Of a DNA stretch of 64,000 nucleotides, positions 8,690 to 16,848 are shown piece by piece; positions within the stretch are counted from its first letter, which is position 1, and each line of letters opens with the position of its first letter. This DNA is from CAXBMB01 sp052078155 (GTDB taxonomy: Bacteria; Pseudomonadota; Alphaproteobacteria; Kiloniellales; DSM-21159). The stretch lies in contig JBQJBP010000001.1 of assembly GCA_052078155.1 (NCBI GenBank), positions 2,480,001 through 2,544,000 of the forward strand, written 5' to 3'. The translations under genes and the position numbers were made by a program. The notes below the pieces were generated by a model. The model was not told where the DNA came from. It ran no database searches and worked only from the letters and a program-made list of their open reading frames with translations.

Positions 8690-9853
8690 TCAGCTGCGCA
8701 AGGCAAAGAGCTGAAGGGGTTCCGACACCCCCCGAATGGCCTGGTTGCCCACATCCGAGAAGAGATCGGGGCAGTGCTCCGCCACAGATCCTGTTGCCAG
8801 AACCGGCTGATCAAGCGTTTTACACAGCCCCTCCACCCGGCTGGCAACGTTCACAACCGACCCCAATACGGTAAAGTCCAGCCGGTCAGGACTGCCAATG
8901 TTGCCATAGGTCACCTCGCCCCGATTCAGCCCGAGGCCAAGTGCCAGAGGGTCTTCACTCTCGCTGTGACGCGTTTCGTTCAGCTTTTCCATACCCGCCA
9001 GCACCTGTTGAGCCGCTGACACGGCGGCTGCACAGCGGGCCGCCCGCTGACTGGCCTCCTCAATGGGGAAAATCGACAGGATGCCGTCGCCCATAAACTT
9101 CAACACATCGCCTTGTTCCGCCTGGACCGCCCGCACGACGCAATCAAAGTAACCATCCAGGGCCGCCAACAGGCGGGGTTCACTCCAGGTTTCCGTTTTT
9201 CGGGTAAACCCGCGCAAATCAGAGAACATGACCACAGCTTCAAGAGCCCGATGCTCACCACGCTTGATGCTGCCATCGCGAACGGCCTGGGCCGGACCCG
9301 CGCCAAGATAGCTTTTCAACAGGGAAGCAGTGGAGGCCCTCATGGCAACGGGTTCCAAAGCTGCCGCCAGGCCCTGACAGGTCCCTTCCAGCAGGCTCAG
9401 ATCTTCTTGACTGAAGCCTTCGGGATCCTGGGTCACAAAAGTCACCCCCTGCACGGACCCATCGCCGTACTGCAGAGGCATGGCAAAAAAATCCACCCCA
9501 CCTGCCTCCGCCTGATCCAGATAGGCGCTGTGGTCGCTGTCAGGATCCAGATTGACCAGGCTCTTGTGCAAGGACCGTTTGTGGGTGCGCACATAGTCAA
9601 AAGGCCCGCCAATGTTGGCCGACGAGTGAACCACTTCGTGGGGCACCTCATAGTGCGTGGTTCCAGCCGGCGTCCAGACCACGCCCCAGGCAGCCAGCAG
9701 GGGATTGGCAACCCGCTGGGCAATGTTGATTCGGGAGGGGTTAACCCCGGCAGCGCGCAACTGGGCGACATAGCCTTCGATCAAAGCTTCCGCGCGCCCC
9801 AGCATCCGGCCTTCTGACACCAGCCAGGCGGTAATCTTTGCAGCTGCGCTCAT
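8690..9853 (-). CDS. Class III adenylate/guanylate cyclase with N-terminal sensory domain
   Basis: A 387-residue cytoplasmic protein; the ATG at 9853 is preferred over a TTG ten codons upstream because AGGA lies in front of it. Residues about 1-170 look like a GAF-type sensor. The C-terminal cyclase domain carries the metal-binding Asp of 'VMFSDLRGFT' and 'KFMGDGILSIF', and the 'NIGSPDRLDFTVLGSVVN' block with the transition-state pair Asn/Arg in 'VNVASR'. This arrangement is typical of alphaproteobacterial CHD-type cyclases that make cAMP. It sits between dapD and a HAD phosphatase, neither obviously related, so the signal sensed is unknown. Confidence 0.9.
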   Translation of the reverse strand: MSAAAKITAWLVSEGRMLGRAEALIEGYVAQLRAAGVNPSRINIAQRVANPLLAAWGVVWTPAGTTHYEVPHEVVHSSANIGGPFDYVRTHKRSLHKSLVNLDPDSDHSAYLDQAEAGGVDFFAMPLQYGDGSVQGVTFVTQDPEGFSQEDLSLLEGTCQGLAAALEPVAMRASTASLLKSYLGAGPAQAVRDGSIKRGEHRALEAVVMFSDLRGFTRKTETWSEPRLLAALDGYFDCVVRAVQAEQGDVLKFMGDGILSIFPIEEASQRAARCAAAVSAAQQVLAGMEKLNETRHSESEDPLALGLGLNRGEVTYGNIGSPDRLDFTVLGSVVNVASRVEGLCKTLDQPVLATGSVAEHCPDLFSDVGNQAIRGVSEPLQLFALRS

Positions 9854-9901
9854 GGCTGATCCTCGCTCAATCAAGACACTCAAGATCGAGAGAGTGAAGC
9901 G

Positions 9902-10606
9902 CTAATCCAGACGGGTCAACCAGTCGGCCAGATCGTAAGCCCGGTGCTGCACAAAATCGGCCCGTTCCGTCCGGTCTTCGTGCCGGTGCCCGGGAGTGGT
10001 GATCCAGACGGTGGACATGCCGCGCGCCAGGGCCGGCTTCAGATTGATTTCCGTATCTTCAAAGAAAATGGCGCGTGCGGGGTCGACCTCATGCACCTGC
10101 AGAAAACGGTCGTAGGTGGCGGGCTGGGGCTTGGGGATAAACTCACCGGCAACAACATCGTAGATGCCGTCAAAATGCCGCTCCAGACGCAACTGCTTTA
10201 GAACTCGCCCGGCATGAGCCGCATTGGCATTGGTGAAGATCACCTTGCGTCCTGGAAGCTTTGCCAGCGCCTGGTCCAGTGCTTCGTCATAGGGGAGGTG
10301 TCCGACCTCCACATCGCAGACAAAGTTGACGTAGTCTTCTGGTTCAAAAACCCCCAGATCCTGCAGCGCCAGCAAACTTGAACCATGCTTGTGCAGCAGG
10401 CCGCGCAGGTGATCCAGGGCCTTGTCTTCCGGCAGGTTAAAATGACGGGAAACGAAGGTCACCATGCGGCTGCGCAGCTGATCCAGAATGCCGCTGTTTT
10501 CAGCGTACAGCGTCCCATCCAGATCAAACACCCAGGTATCAATGCTGTCTTTGGCGGGCAGAGTGCCCTGATCGGTTGTGCGGGCGGTGGGAGACTGATC
10601 TGACAT
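9902..10606 (-). CDS. HAD-family hydrolase, pyrimidine 5'-nucleotidase type
   Basis: A 234-residue phosphatase with HAD motif I 'VFDLDGTLY' (nucleophile Asp near residue 26), motif II in 'VIFTNANAAHA', a motif III Lys in 'FIPKPQPATYD' and motif IV 'AIFFEDTEINL'. This subset matches the SDT1/pyrimidine 5'-nucleotidase branch that dephosphorylates UMP/CMP or related nucleotides. The ATG at about 10606 follows AGGACC; an upstream TTG would add 22 residues without homology. In related alphaproteobacteria this gene usually lies close to argB and dapD; here other genes separate it from argB. Confidence 0.88.
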   Translation of the reverse strand: MSDQSPTARTTDQGTLPAKDSIDTWVFDLDGTLYAENSGILDQLRSRMVTFVSRHFNLPEDKALDHLRGLLHKHGSSLLALQDLGVFEPEDYVNFVCDVEVGHLPYDEALDQALAKLPGRKVIFTNANAAHAGRVLKQLRLERHFDGIYDVVAGEFIPKPQPATYDRFLQVHEVDPARAIFFEDTEINLKPALARGMSTVWITTPGHRHEDRTERADFVQHRAYDLADWLTRLD

Positions 10607-10980
10607 TCCAAGGTCCTGAAATGGAGGAACAACAACGGGCAATGACTTTTCGCCTGTCCGACCTGGGGGCAAAGATCGGGCGGGTCCAAAAGAGAAACTG
10701 AAGGTTACACAGCCTGTTTGTGGTCAATAGGACCAATCTGGGCACAGCTCTTGCGGCCAAAACCAAACAACTGTCAAAACCGACCTGTTGCTCGGCACCG
10801 GCGGCCCGCACCTTCACCGACAGGTCTGTCAGACGGCCGAGCCAAATTCACCGGAAAGTCACAACTCAAGCCTTGCACCAAAGGAGGGAAGCTAAGAGAG
10901 TAGCTTTCCCCGAAAAAGGATGCTTTTTGCCTCTCATTCTTCCGGGCAACAGTTGGTAATCAGGTATTGCAGAGGTCCCG
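10607..10980 (+). other. Divergent intergenic region with leader hairpin
   Basis: This 374-base gap separates a minus-strand HAD gene from a plus-strand PAS gene and must hold both promoters, though none is clear enough to call. At 10886-10910 GGGAAGCTA pairs with TAGCTTTCCC around AGAGAG, and an AAAAAGGATGCTTTTT hairpin follows at about 10913-10928. Both are on the leader side of the PAS gene. No third gene is seen. Confidence 0.5.
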
Positions 10981-11772
10981 GTGCTCGAAAACCCATCCAC
11001 CATTCCAGACAGTTTGCGCGAAGCACAGATGCTGCTGACCGGAGGCCCTTTTGAGCACTTCTCCGGCTCGCTGGTGGTGGTCGCCCCCAACCGGACCGTT
11101 CTCTACTGCAATGAAGCCGGACGGGATCTGGCCAATCTGCTGCAAAGCCAGGCCTCACCAGAACTGCGCAACGCCGTGGAAGGGGCTTTTGTCGGACGTC
11201 CGGCTCAGTTTTCTCCCTTCAAGCCCGGCGGCAGCGGACAAACGGGAACCATTCTGGATCTGTCTGTCATGCCCTGGGATCACGGCGCTGCTGTGGTGCT
11301 CTTGGGCCGGGACATCACCTTTGACCGCGCCCAGCGGGCGGCCCTGCGGGGGGAACTGGACCGTACCCGCAGCAAGGAAAAGCTCAGCAATGCCCTGATC
11401 GATCAGCTGACGCGTGGTCTGGATCTGGATCTTCTGGCAGGGGCGCTGCTGCCGGCTCTCTGCCGGAGCCATGATTTAAGCGGTGCGGCCCTGCTGCGCG
11501 GCACCGGGGAAGAAACCTTGGGTTTGGAGAGCCTGGCCGCAGCCGGTGATCCACTCAGCGATGATCTGAAAACAGAGATCATCCAGGCTCTGACCCGAGA
11601 CTGCTCCTTTTCCCAATACAGCCAGGACAGCAGCCTGCTGGCCGCGCTGGATGCCACCCCGGGACAAGCGCCGCTCGTTCTGGTGATCTGGAAAGAGGGG
11701 GGGCGCACGCTCAGTATCAGCCACGACCTCCCCCTGATGCGCGACTGCCTGAAACGCCTGCTGGCGATCTGA
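10981..11772 (+). CDS. PAS-domain protein of unknown function
   Basis: A 263-residue soluble protein starting with GTG; GAGG lies about eight bases upstream. Residues 25-120 read as a PAS fold ('FSGSLVVVAPNRTVLYCNEAG' to 'AAVVLLGRDIT'), followed by a short helical linker and a C-terminal region of about 130 residues that resembles a degenerate GAF-like domain. No kinase, cyclase or DNA-binding domain is attached, so it is a stand-alone sensor or adaptor. It lies alone between divergent and intergenic regions; the partner cannot be told from context. Confidence 0.7.
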   Translation: MLENPSTIPDSLREAQMLLTGGPFEHFSGSLVVVAPNRTVLYCNEAGRDLANLLQSQASPELRNAVEGAFVGRPAQFSPFKPGGSGQTGTILDLSVMPWDHGAAVVLLGRDITFDRAQRAALRGELDRTRSKEKLSNALIDQLTRGLDLDLLAGALLPALCRSHDLSGAALLRGTGEETLGLESLAAAGDPLSDDLKTEIIQALTRDCSFSQYSQDSSLLAALDATPGQAPLVLVIWKEGGRTLSISHDLPLMRDCLKRLLAI

Positions 11773-12082
11773 ATTACGATCAGGCAAATAGCGGCAGATT
11801 AAGCCCGGGTGGGGGCAGCACTCTCCCTCACGCCACATCCAGGAAACCGACGGGTCGAACCTCTGGCCAGTGGTCCAATCTGAGGCAGGTAACCGGCGGA
11901 CCGAGCGTCCGGCATTGACCGAGGCGCAAGTACGAAACGACGCAAGTACGTAGCTTTGCCAACAACAGAATCTATGCCCCGCGCCGTCCAACAGCCCGGG
12001 AAGCCAGGCGCACAGATTTCAGTTCGACGCTGGAACTCAATGGGATATGCTTTCCACACTGTTTCTTTGCTGAGGTGTCCGC
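11773..12082. other. Intergenic region without recognisable feature
   Basis: A 310-base gap between the PAS gene and the secreted amidohydrolase. It has no convincing terminator, repeat arm or small open frame; a short frame on the plus strand (11956-12183) overlaps the next gene and looks like noise. Confidence 0.4.
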
Positions 12083-13432
12083 GTGAAAAAAGCCAGATTT
12101 CTTTCCTGCCTGCTCGCCGTCCTGGGATCCGCGCTGCCCCTGGCGGGGAACGCGCAGGAACAGCCTTCCCGCGTACTGTTTGACAATGTCGACGTCTTCG
12201 ACAGCCGCAATGCAGTGCTGATCGAAAAGGCCGACGTCCTCGTGGAAGGCAACCTGATAGCAAAGGTCTCTACAGAAGACATTGAGGCCGAAGGTGCGCT
12301 GGTGATCGATGGCAGCGGGCGAACCCTGGTGCCGGGCCTGATCGATGGACACCACCACACCATGCTGGCTGAAAGCCCGCTGGCCCTAGCCTACAGTCTG
12401 CACTGGAGTTACACGGGAGCCTTGGCGGCCAGTGAAGCCGGAAAGACACTCCTGCGCGGTTTCACGACACTCCGGGATGCCGGGGGTCCCTGTTACGGTC
12501 TCGCGCAAGCCATCGATGAGGAGGTCGTTCCCGGACCGCGCATTTTCTGCTCAGGACACTTTATCGGACAGACCTCCGGCCATTTCGACTTCCGCCTCTA
12601 CAACGAGACCCACCATCGAAATCGAAATGACCGCAGCAACTTCGAATCGCAGTGGAGTTTCATTGCTGACGGCGTGTCTGAAGTCCGCGCCATGACGCGC
12701 GAAGTTCTGCGGCTTGGTGCAACACAGGTAAAGCTCAGCCTGGGCGGCGGCAACTCAACCCCCTATGACCCGCTGGACACCAATCACTACAGCCTCGAAG
12801 AAATTCGGGCGGCTGTGGAAGCTGCCGAAGACTGGAACACCTATGTCATCGCGCACGCTTACAACGATGACTCCGTCATGCGGGCCTTGGAAGGCGGGAT
12901 CAAAAGCATCGATCACGGGAACGGCATCCTCAAAGAGGAAACGATCATCGCCATCCGGGAGGCCGGCGCGATCCTGAACCCGCAGTTCCTGATTTTCACG
13001 CCGGATGCTGAAATGCTGGCAACCGGAGACCCGGCAACCATCGCCAAGGGTGCCCCCTTGCGCGATAACGTCGAAAACTTTGTCCAGCTGATCAAGAAAC
13101 AGAACCTGCCCATTGCGTTCGGGGTGGATATCTTTGGACATCCGTCACTTATGGCGATGCAGAATATGGAATTCGAGAGGCGGGGCCGCTATTGGACAGG
13201 GGCAGAGATTCTGCAGCAGGCAACTTTCAACACGGCACGCCTGCTGGAAATGTCTGGCCCGCGCAACCCCTATCAGGAAGGCCCGCTTGGCATCATTGAA
13301 CCCGGGGCCTATGCCGACCTTGTTCTTGTGGAAGGCAACCCTCTGGAAGACATCAACCTGATGGTCGATCACGATGAGAACTTCTCTATCATCATGAAGA
13401 ATGGCGTGATCTACAAGAACACCACGCCGTGA
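12083..13432 (+). CDS. Secreted metal-dependent amidohydrolase
   Basis: A 449-residue enzyme of the amidohydrolase superfamily, beginning with GTG and a Sec signal peptide (KKARF..., hydrophobic core, cleavage near GNAQ-E). Metal ligands are visible: the HxH of 'GLIDGHHHTM' (about residues 90-94), Lys of 'TQVKLSLGGG' (candidate carboxylated Lys), His of 'VIAHAYND', His of 'SIDHGNG' and Asp of 'AFGVDIFG'. The pattern matches the Xaa-Pro/Xaa-Arg dipeptidase and imidazolonepropionase-like branch, so it probably cleaves a peptide or cyclic amide in the periplasm. No partner gene is adjacent. Confidence 0.88.
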   Translation: MKKARFLSCLLAVLGSALPLAGNAQEQPSRVLFDNVDVFDSRNAVLIEKADVLVEGNLIAKVSTEDIEAEGALVIDGSGRTLVPGLIDGHHHTMLAESPLALAYSLHWSYTGALAASEAGKTLLRGFTTLRDAGGPCYGLAQAIDEEVVPGPRIFCSGHFIGQTSGHFDFRLYNETHHRNRNDRSNFESQWSFIADGVSEVRAMTREVLRLGATQVKLSLGGGNSTPYDPLDTNHYSLEEIRAAVEAAEDWNTYVIAHAYNDDSVMRALEGGIKSIDHGNGILKEETIIAIREAGAILNPQFLIFTPDAEMLATGDPATIAKGAPLRDNVENFVQLIKKQNLPIAFGVDIFGHPSLMAMQNMEFERRGRYWTGAEILQQATFNTARLLEMSGPRNPYQEGPLGIIEPGAYADLVLVEGNPLEDINLMVDHDENFSIIMKNGVIYKNTTP

Positions 13433-13451
13433 CAGCCAAGAGGTCCTGACA

Positions 13452-13469
13452 GGGGCGCAATGGCGCCCC
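13452..13469. terminator. Hairpin after amidohydrolase gene, no T tract
   Basis: GGGGCGC pairs perfectly with GCGCCCC around AATG, 20 bases after the stop codon. A U tract is missing, so it may be a weak terminator or a 3'-end stabiliser. Confidence 0.5.
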
Positions 13470-13532
13470 GATCTGGATTCTGCTGTTGTGCTCGGAGGTC
13501 TCAAAGCCAGCCTGACCGGGATCTCACGTTTG

Positions 13533-13569
13533 ACCTTGTCCGGCGGGCGGCCCTGCCCCCGGACAAGGT
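13533..13569. repeat. Perfect 11-bp inverted repeat
   Basis: ACCTTGTCCGG and CCGGACAAGGT flank a 15-base GC-rich spacer. There is no T tract. It could be an operator for the downstream Rieske gene or a stable RNA hairpin. Confidence 0.6.
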
Positions 13570-13635
13570 AATTCCATCGGCACCCGGCAACCGTCTGCTC
13601 AATGCGTGGGATTTTCCCGCAAAACGGATCACGTT

Positions 13636-13680
13636 CTAGAGCCAAAAACGGTTCATTTGGAATCACCCAGAGATTCCAAA
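13636..13680 (+). repeat. Decayed left arm of the dispersed cloverleaf repeat
   Basis: CTAGAGCCAAA followed by CGGTT and TTTGGAATCAC aligns with the intact copy at 32301 (CTAGAGTCAAATCG, TTTAAGTGGAATCAC). The remainder of the element is not recognisable here. Confidence 0.45.
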
Positions 13681-13736
13681 AAAGACGATAAGACTTTAGG
13701 GTGCTGCGGAGCAGACAAAGATCGGGGGAAAGTCGG

Positions 13737-14777
13737 ATGAGTGTCATAAGCAGCCCTACAGAAGCGCCAACGGGAATGCGCAATCTGGCAGCGGCTTACT
13801 ACATCGACCCCGATGTCTATCAACGCGAGCGCAACCGTATATTCTGGCGCAGCTGGCAAATGCTCGGCCCTGCCCAGACGGTGGCGGAGCCCCGGTCATA
13901 CCTCACCGCCGAAATTGCCGGTGCCAAGGTCATGGTGATCCGCGATCGCAAAGGCATCCTCCGGGCCTTTCGCAATGTCTGTCGTCATCGCGGCGCCCCC
14001 TTACTCGACGAGGGGTCAGGCAGCTGTTCGGTTCTGCGCTGTCCTTATCACAACTGGGTCTATGACCTGGACGGCAGCCTGCGACAGGCCCCCTGGTTCG
14101 GCGATGACGGGGCTTTTGACAGGGCCGACTGGCCGCTCGAACAGGTCTCCGTCGAGATCTGGCGGGGCCTGCTGTTTGTCGCCATCGATCCCGACAGACC
14201 TCTCAAAGACCAGCTCGCCGACACCATTCCCGAACTGGCGGAGGAGCCGCTGGAAAGCTACACCACAGTCGTTGAAGAGCGCCTGGTCTTTGACGCCAAC
14301 TGGAAAATCTATACGGACAATTTTGTCGAGGGTTATCACATCCCCGGCATCCACCCCGAGTTCTTCAAGGCCATTGAGTTTGAGGCTTTTGAAACCACAG
14401 CCCATGACAACCTGGTGCGCATGAGCGCCCCCCCGCGCGAAGGCCTGTTTTACAAGGGCAAGTGGCTGTGGATGTGGCCCAACTGGACCCTGTCACTGTT
14501 CGACGGCGGCATGAATACCTCCCGAATCAATCCACTGGCCCACGACCGCACGGAACTCATCTATCATTTCTATTTCGCAGATGGGTCAGCCGACACGGCA
14601 GCCCAACGGGGGCAGACCATTGAAAGCAACCTGAAAGTCATCCGAGAGGATTTTGAGATCTGCACCGGGACGCAGGCAAACTATGCCTCCGGCGGCTATG
14701 GGTCGGGACCGCTCAGTCCGCGTCACGAGCAAGGCGTTGCCTGGTTTCAAAGCCAGTACCTTGCAGCGGTGACGTAA
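13737..14777 (+). CDS. Rieske non-heme iron oxygenase, alpha subunit type
   Basis: A 346-residue ring-hydroxylating or demethylating oxygenase. The N-terminal Rieske domain binds [2Fe-2S] through the CRH and CPYH motifs (about residues 81-83 and 101-104), and the catalytic domain has the Fe(II) ligands in 'NFVEGYHIPGIHPEF'. The ATG at 13737 is chosen because GGGGGAAAG precedes it; a GTG 12 codons earlier lacks such a site. No beta subunit, ferredoxin or reductase gene is adjacent, so electrons must come from proteins encoded elsewhere. The substrate may be an aromatic or a quaternary amine (carnitine or stachydrine-type enzymes look similar). Confidence 0.88.
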   Translation: MSVISSPTEAPTGMRNLAAAYYIDPDVYQRERNRIFWRSWQMLGPAQTVAEPRSYLTAEIAGAKVMVIRDRKGILRAFRNVCRHRGAPLLDEGSGSCSVLRCPYHNWVYDLDGSLRQAPWFGDDGAFDRADWPLEQVSVEIWRGLLFVAIDPDRPLKDQLADTIPELAEEPLESYTTVVEERLVFDANWKIYTDNFVEGYHIPGIHPEFFKAIEFEAFETTAHDNLVRMSAPPREGLFYKGKWLWMWPNWTLSLFDGGMNTSRINPLAHDRTELIYHFYFADGSADTAAQRGQTIESNLKVIREDFEICTGTQANYASGGYGSGPLSPRHEQGVAWFQSQYLAAVT

Positions 14778-14778
14778 A

Positions 14779-15693
14779 TCAGTCCCGGCGGACCAGAGTG
14801 CCGACGCCGCGGTCGGTGAAGATTTCCAGCAGCAGACCATGGGGCACCCGGCCATCCAGAATAATGGCCGCATCGGCCCCGCCTTCCACGGCGGCGATGC
14901 AGGTTTCCAGCTTGGGGATCATTCCGCCGGTGATGGTGCCATCGGCCATCAGCCTGCGGACCTCTGAAACGGTGAGGTCGGTCAGGTGTTCGCCGTTCTT
15001 GTCCAACACACCCGGAACGTCCGTCAGCAGCAGCAGGCGGGCCGCCCCGGTGGCCGAGGCAATGGCCCCGGCAGCCGTATCGGCATTGATGTTATAGGTC
15101 TCGCCAGAGGGCCCAATGCCCACAGGAGCAATCACGGGGATCATGCCGGCTTCTTCCACCGTGCTGATCACCTGGGGATTGACACTTTCCGGCTCCCCGA
15201 CAAATCCCAGGTCCAGGATCTTTTCAATGTTGCTTTCCGGATCCCGGTGGACCCGGCGCAGCTTGCGGGCCTGAATCAGGTTGCCGTCCTTGCCCGACAG
15301 GCCGATGGCCGTGCCGCCAGCGTTGTTGATGGCCGAGACGATGGATTTGTTGATCTTGCCGGACAGCACCATCTCGACAATTTCAACGGTGGCCGCATCG
15401 GTGACCCGCAGGCCATCGACAAACTCGCTGACCACATCCAGTTTCTTGAGCATCTGGCCGATCTGGGGGCCACCGCCATGAACCACAATGGGATTGATGC
15501 CGACCTGCTTGGCCAGCACTACGTCCTGGGCGAAGATCTGCGCCAGCTCTTCATCCACCATGGCATGGCCGCCATACTTGATGACCAGATTCTTGGCCGC
15601 ATAGCGTCGCATGTAGGGCAGAGCTTCAGTGATGGTCTGGGCTGCCCGCAGCCAGTTTTTAGTCTCAGAAATGTTCTTCCGGATCGTCACCAT
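14779..15693 (-). CDS. argB: Acetylglutamate kinase
   Basis: A 304-residue amino-acid kinase catalysing the second step of arginine synthesis, phosphorylating N-acetyl-L-glutamate. Motifs are 'KYGGHAM' and 'VVHGGGPQIG' for ATP and phosphate, and 'NINADTAAGAIA' for acetylglutamate. The ATG at 15693 follows GGGGTGAT and gives the N-terminal helix typical of hexameric, arginine-inhibited enzymes. Its stop is only a base from the stop of the convergent Rieske gene. The next arginine gene, argC, is 34 kb away at 49030. Confidence 0.96.
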   Translation of the reverse strand: MVTIRKNISETKNWLRAAQTITEALPYMRRYAAKNLVIKYGGHAMVDEELAQIFAQDVVLAKQVGINPIVVHGGGPQIGQMLKKLDVVSEFVDGLRVTDAATVEIVEMVLSGKINKSIVSAINNAGGTAIGLSGKDGNLIQARKLRRVHRDPESNIEKILDLGFVGEPESVNPQVISTVEEAGMIPVIAPVGIGPSGETYNINADTAAGAIASATGAARLLLLTDVPGVLDKNGEHLTDLTVSEVRRLMADGTITGGMIPKLETCIAAVEGGADAAIILDGRVPHGLLLEIFTDRGVGTLVRRD

Positions 15694-15842
15694 ATCACCC
15701 CGCCGAAACGCGTTGTTTATCGGCTGTCCTCCTTCAATTCGGGGACAGCGGTTTCTTGTTGGTCTCTTTAAAGCCGAAAGTGGGGCTGGCCGCAAAAGGT
15801 TTCGCAAAGCCGAAAGCGGGCAGCAGCCATGCCAAGGCCTGA

Positions 15843-15977
15843 CTTAGAGTCTTATTTGGAAACACGCGGTGATTTCAAATGAGGTGTGAAGAAGACTCTT
15901 TTCACCGTGACAGAGGATGAACCGCGGTTTGGGACCAAGCGGAAAGCGCTTCTGACCATATCGATCAGCTTTAGCTC
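15843..15977 (+). repeat. Degenerate full-length copy of the dispersed cloverleaf repeat
   Basis: The block runs from TTAGAG through ACTCTTTTCA, AGAGGATGA and CCAAGCGGAAAGCGCTTCT to CGATCAG and TAGCTCT. It matches the intact copy at 32301 in order and spacing with many substitutions. The right end overlaps the stop codon of engB (TAA, complement of 15971-15973). Confidence 0.75.
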
Positions 15978-16729
15978 TCGATCAGAGCCAGCAGGTGGGC
16001 CCGCAGTTCAGCAACCCCCAGCCCCTTTGCAGACGAAGTCGGCAAAATGACCGGATGGGCCGCCACATGGGTTTTCAGCTGCTGTGTCGTCTCTGCCATC
16101 AGGGTCTGCAGCTGCCCCTGCTTGATCTTGTCGATCTTGGTCAGGACCACCTGATAGGAAACAGCCGCCTTGTCCAGCTCGTCCATGATCTCCTGGTCCA
16201 CCTTCTTCAAACCGTGGCGGGAGTCGATCAGCAGCAGCACCCGACGCAACTGCGGGCGCCCTTTGAGGTAGGAACGGGTGCGCCGGGTCCAGGCTTCCAC
16301 GTCCTTCTTCGGAGCCTTGGCAAAGCCGTAGCCCGGCAGATCCACCATCATCAGGCGGTTGCTGACATCAAAGAAGTTGAGCAGTTGGGTGCGCCCCGGG
16401 GTGTTGGAGGTTCTGGCCAGGGTTTTGCGCCCCGTCAGAGCATTGACCAGCGAGGATTTGCCCACGTTAGAACGTCCGGCAAAGGCAACTTCCGGCAAGA
16501 TCGACGCAGGAACCTGATCCGGTTTGGCCGCCGAGGTCACAAACTCACAACTGCCGGAAAAGAGCTTCTTGCCAGCGGTCAGATTGAGCCCCTCGTTGGG
16601 AGACTGATCACCGCCATCGGTCAGATCTGTTGCACGGCTGACTTTGGGGTCGAAGAGCGCCTTCGTGTCGGCCTGAGCAGCCTGCCCGTCCTGATCACTG
16701 TGCGCTGATACTGGGGTATCTTCAGCCAT
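15971..16729 (-). CDS. engB: Ribosome biogenesis GTP-binding protein EngB/YihA
   Basis: A 252-residue P-loop GTPase needed for 50S subunit assembly and division. G1 'GRSNVGKSS' (about residues 86-94), G3 'DLPGYGFA' and G4 'TKID' are present. About 50 residues of polar N-terminal sequence precede the usual start region, longer than in most orthologues; no internal start has a better ribosome site. It lies between yidC and argB, the conserved alphaproteobacterial order. The stop codon falls inside a degenerate repeat element. Confidence 0.94.
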   Translation of the reverse strand: MAEDTPVSAHSDQDGQAAQADTKALFDPKVSRATDLTDGGDQSPNEGLNLTAGKKLFSGSCEFVTSAAKPDQVPASILPEVAFAGRSNVGKSSLVNALTGRKTLARTSNTPGRTQLLNFFDVSNRLMMVDLPGYGFAKAPKKDVEAWTRRTRSYLKGRPQLRRVLLLIDSRHGLKKVDQEIMDELDKAAVSYQVVLTKIDKIKQGQLQTLMAETTQQLKTHVAAHPVILPTSSAKGLGVAELRAHLLALIES

Positions 16730-16848
16730 GGCTGGCCCTGCCTTTCTTTACCGGACAAACCCCATAGTAAGCGGCCTGCCCAAAAAGGGAAAAGGAGCCT
16801 TGCGGCCCCTTTTCCTTTCTATCCTATCAGATCACCAAGGGCCCGAGG

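Larger units (their letters stand above)
13433..13736. other. Intergenic region with two strong hairpins and a decayed repeat arm
   Basis: The 304-base gap holds a perfect 7-bp hairpin GGGGCGC-AATG-GCGCCCC (13452-13469) just after the amidohydrolase stop. It also holds an 11-bp perfect inverted repeat ACCTTGTCCGG/CCGGACAAGGT (13533-13543 and 13559-13569) and a decayed left arm of the dispersed repeat family at 13636-13680. Confidence 0.6.
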
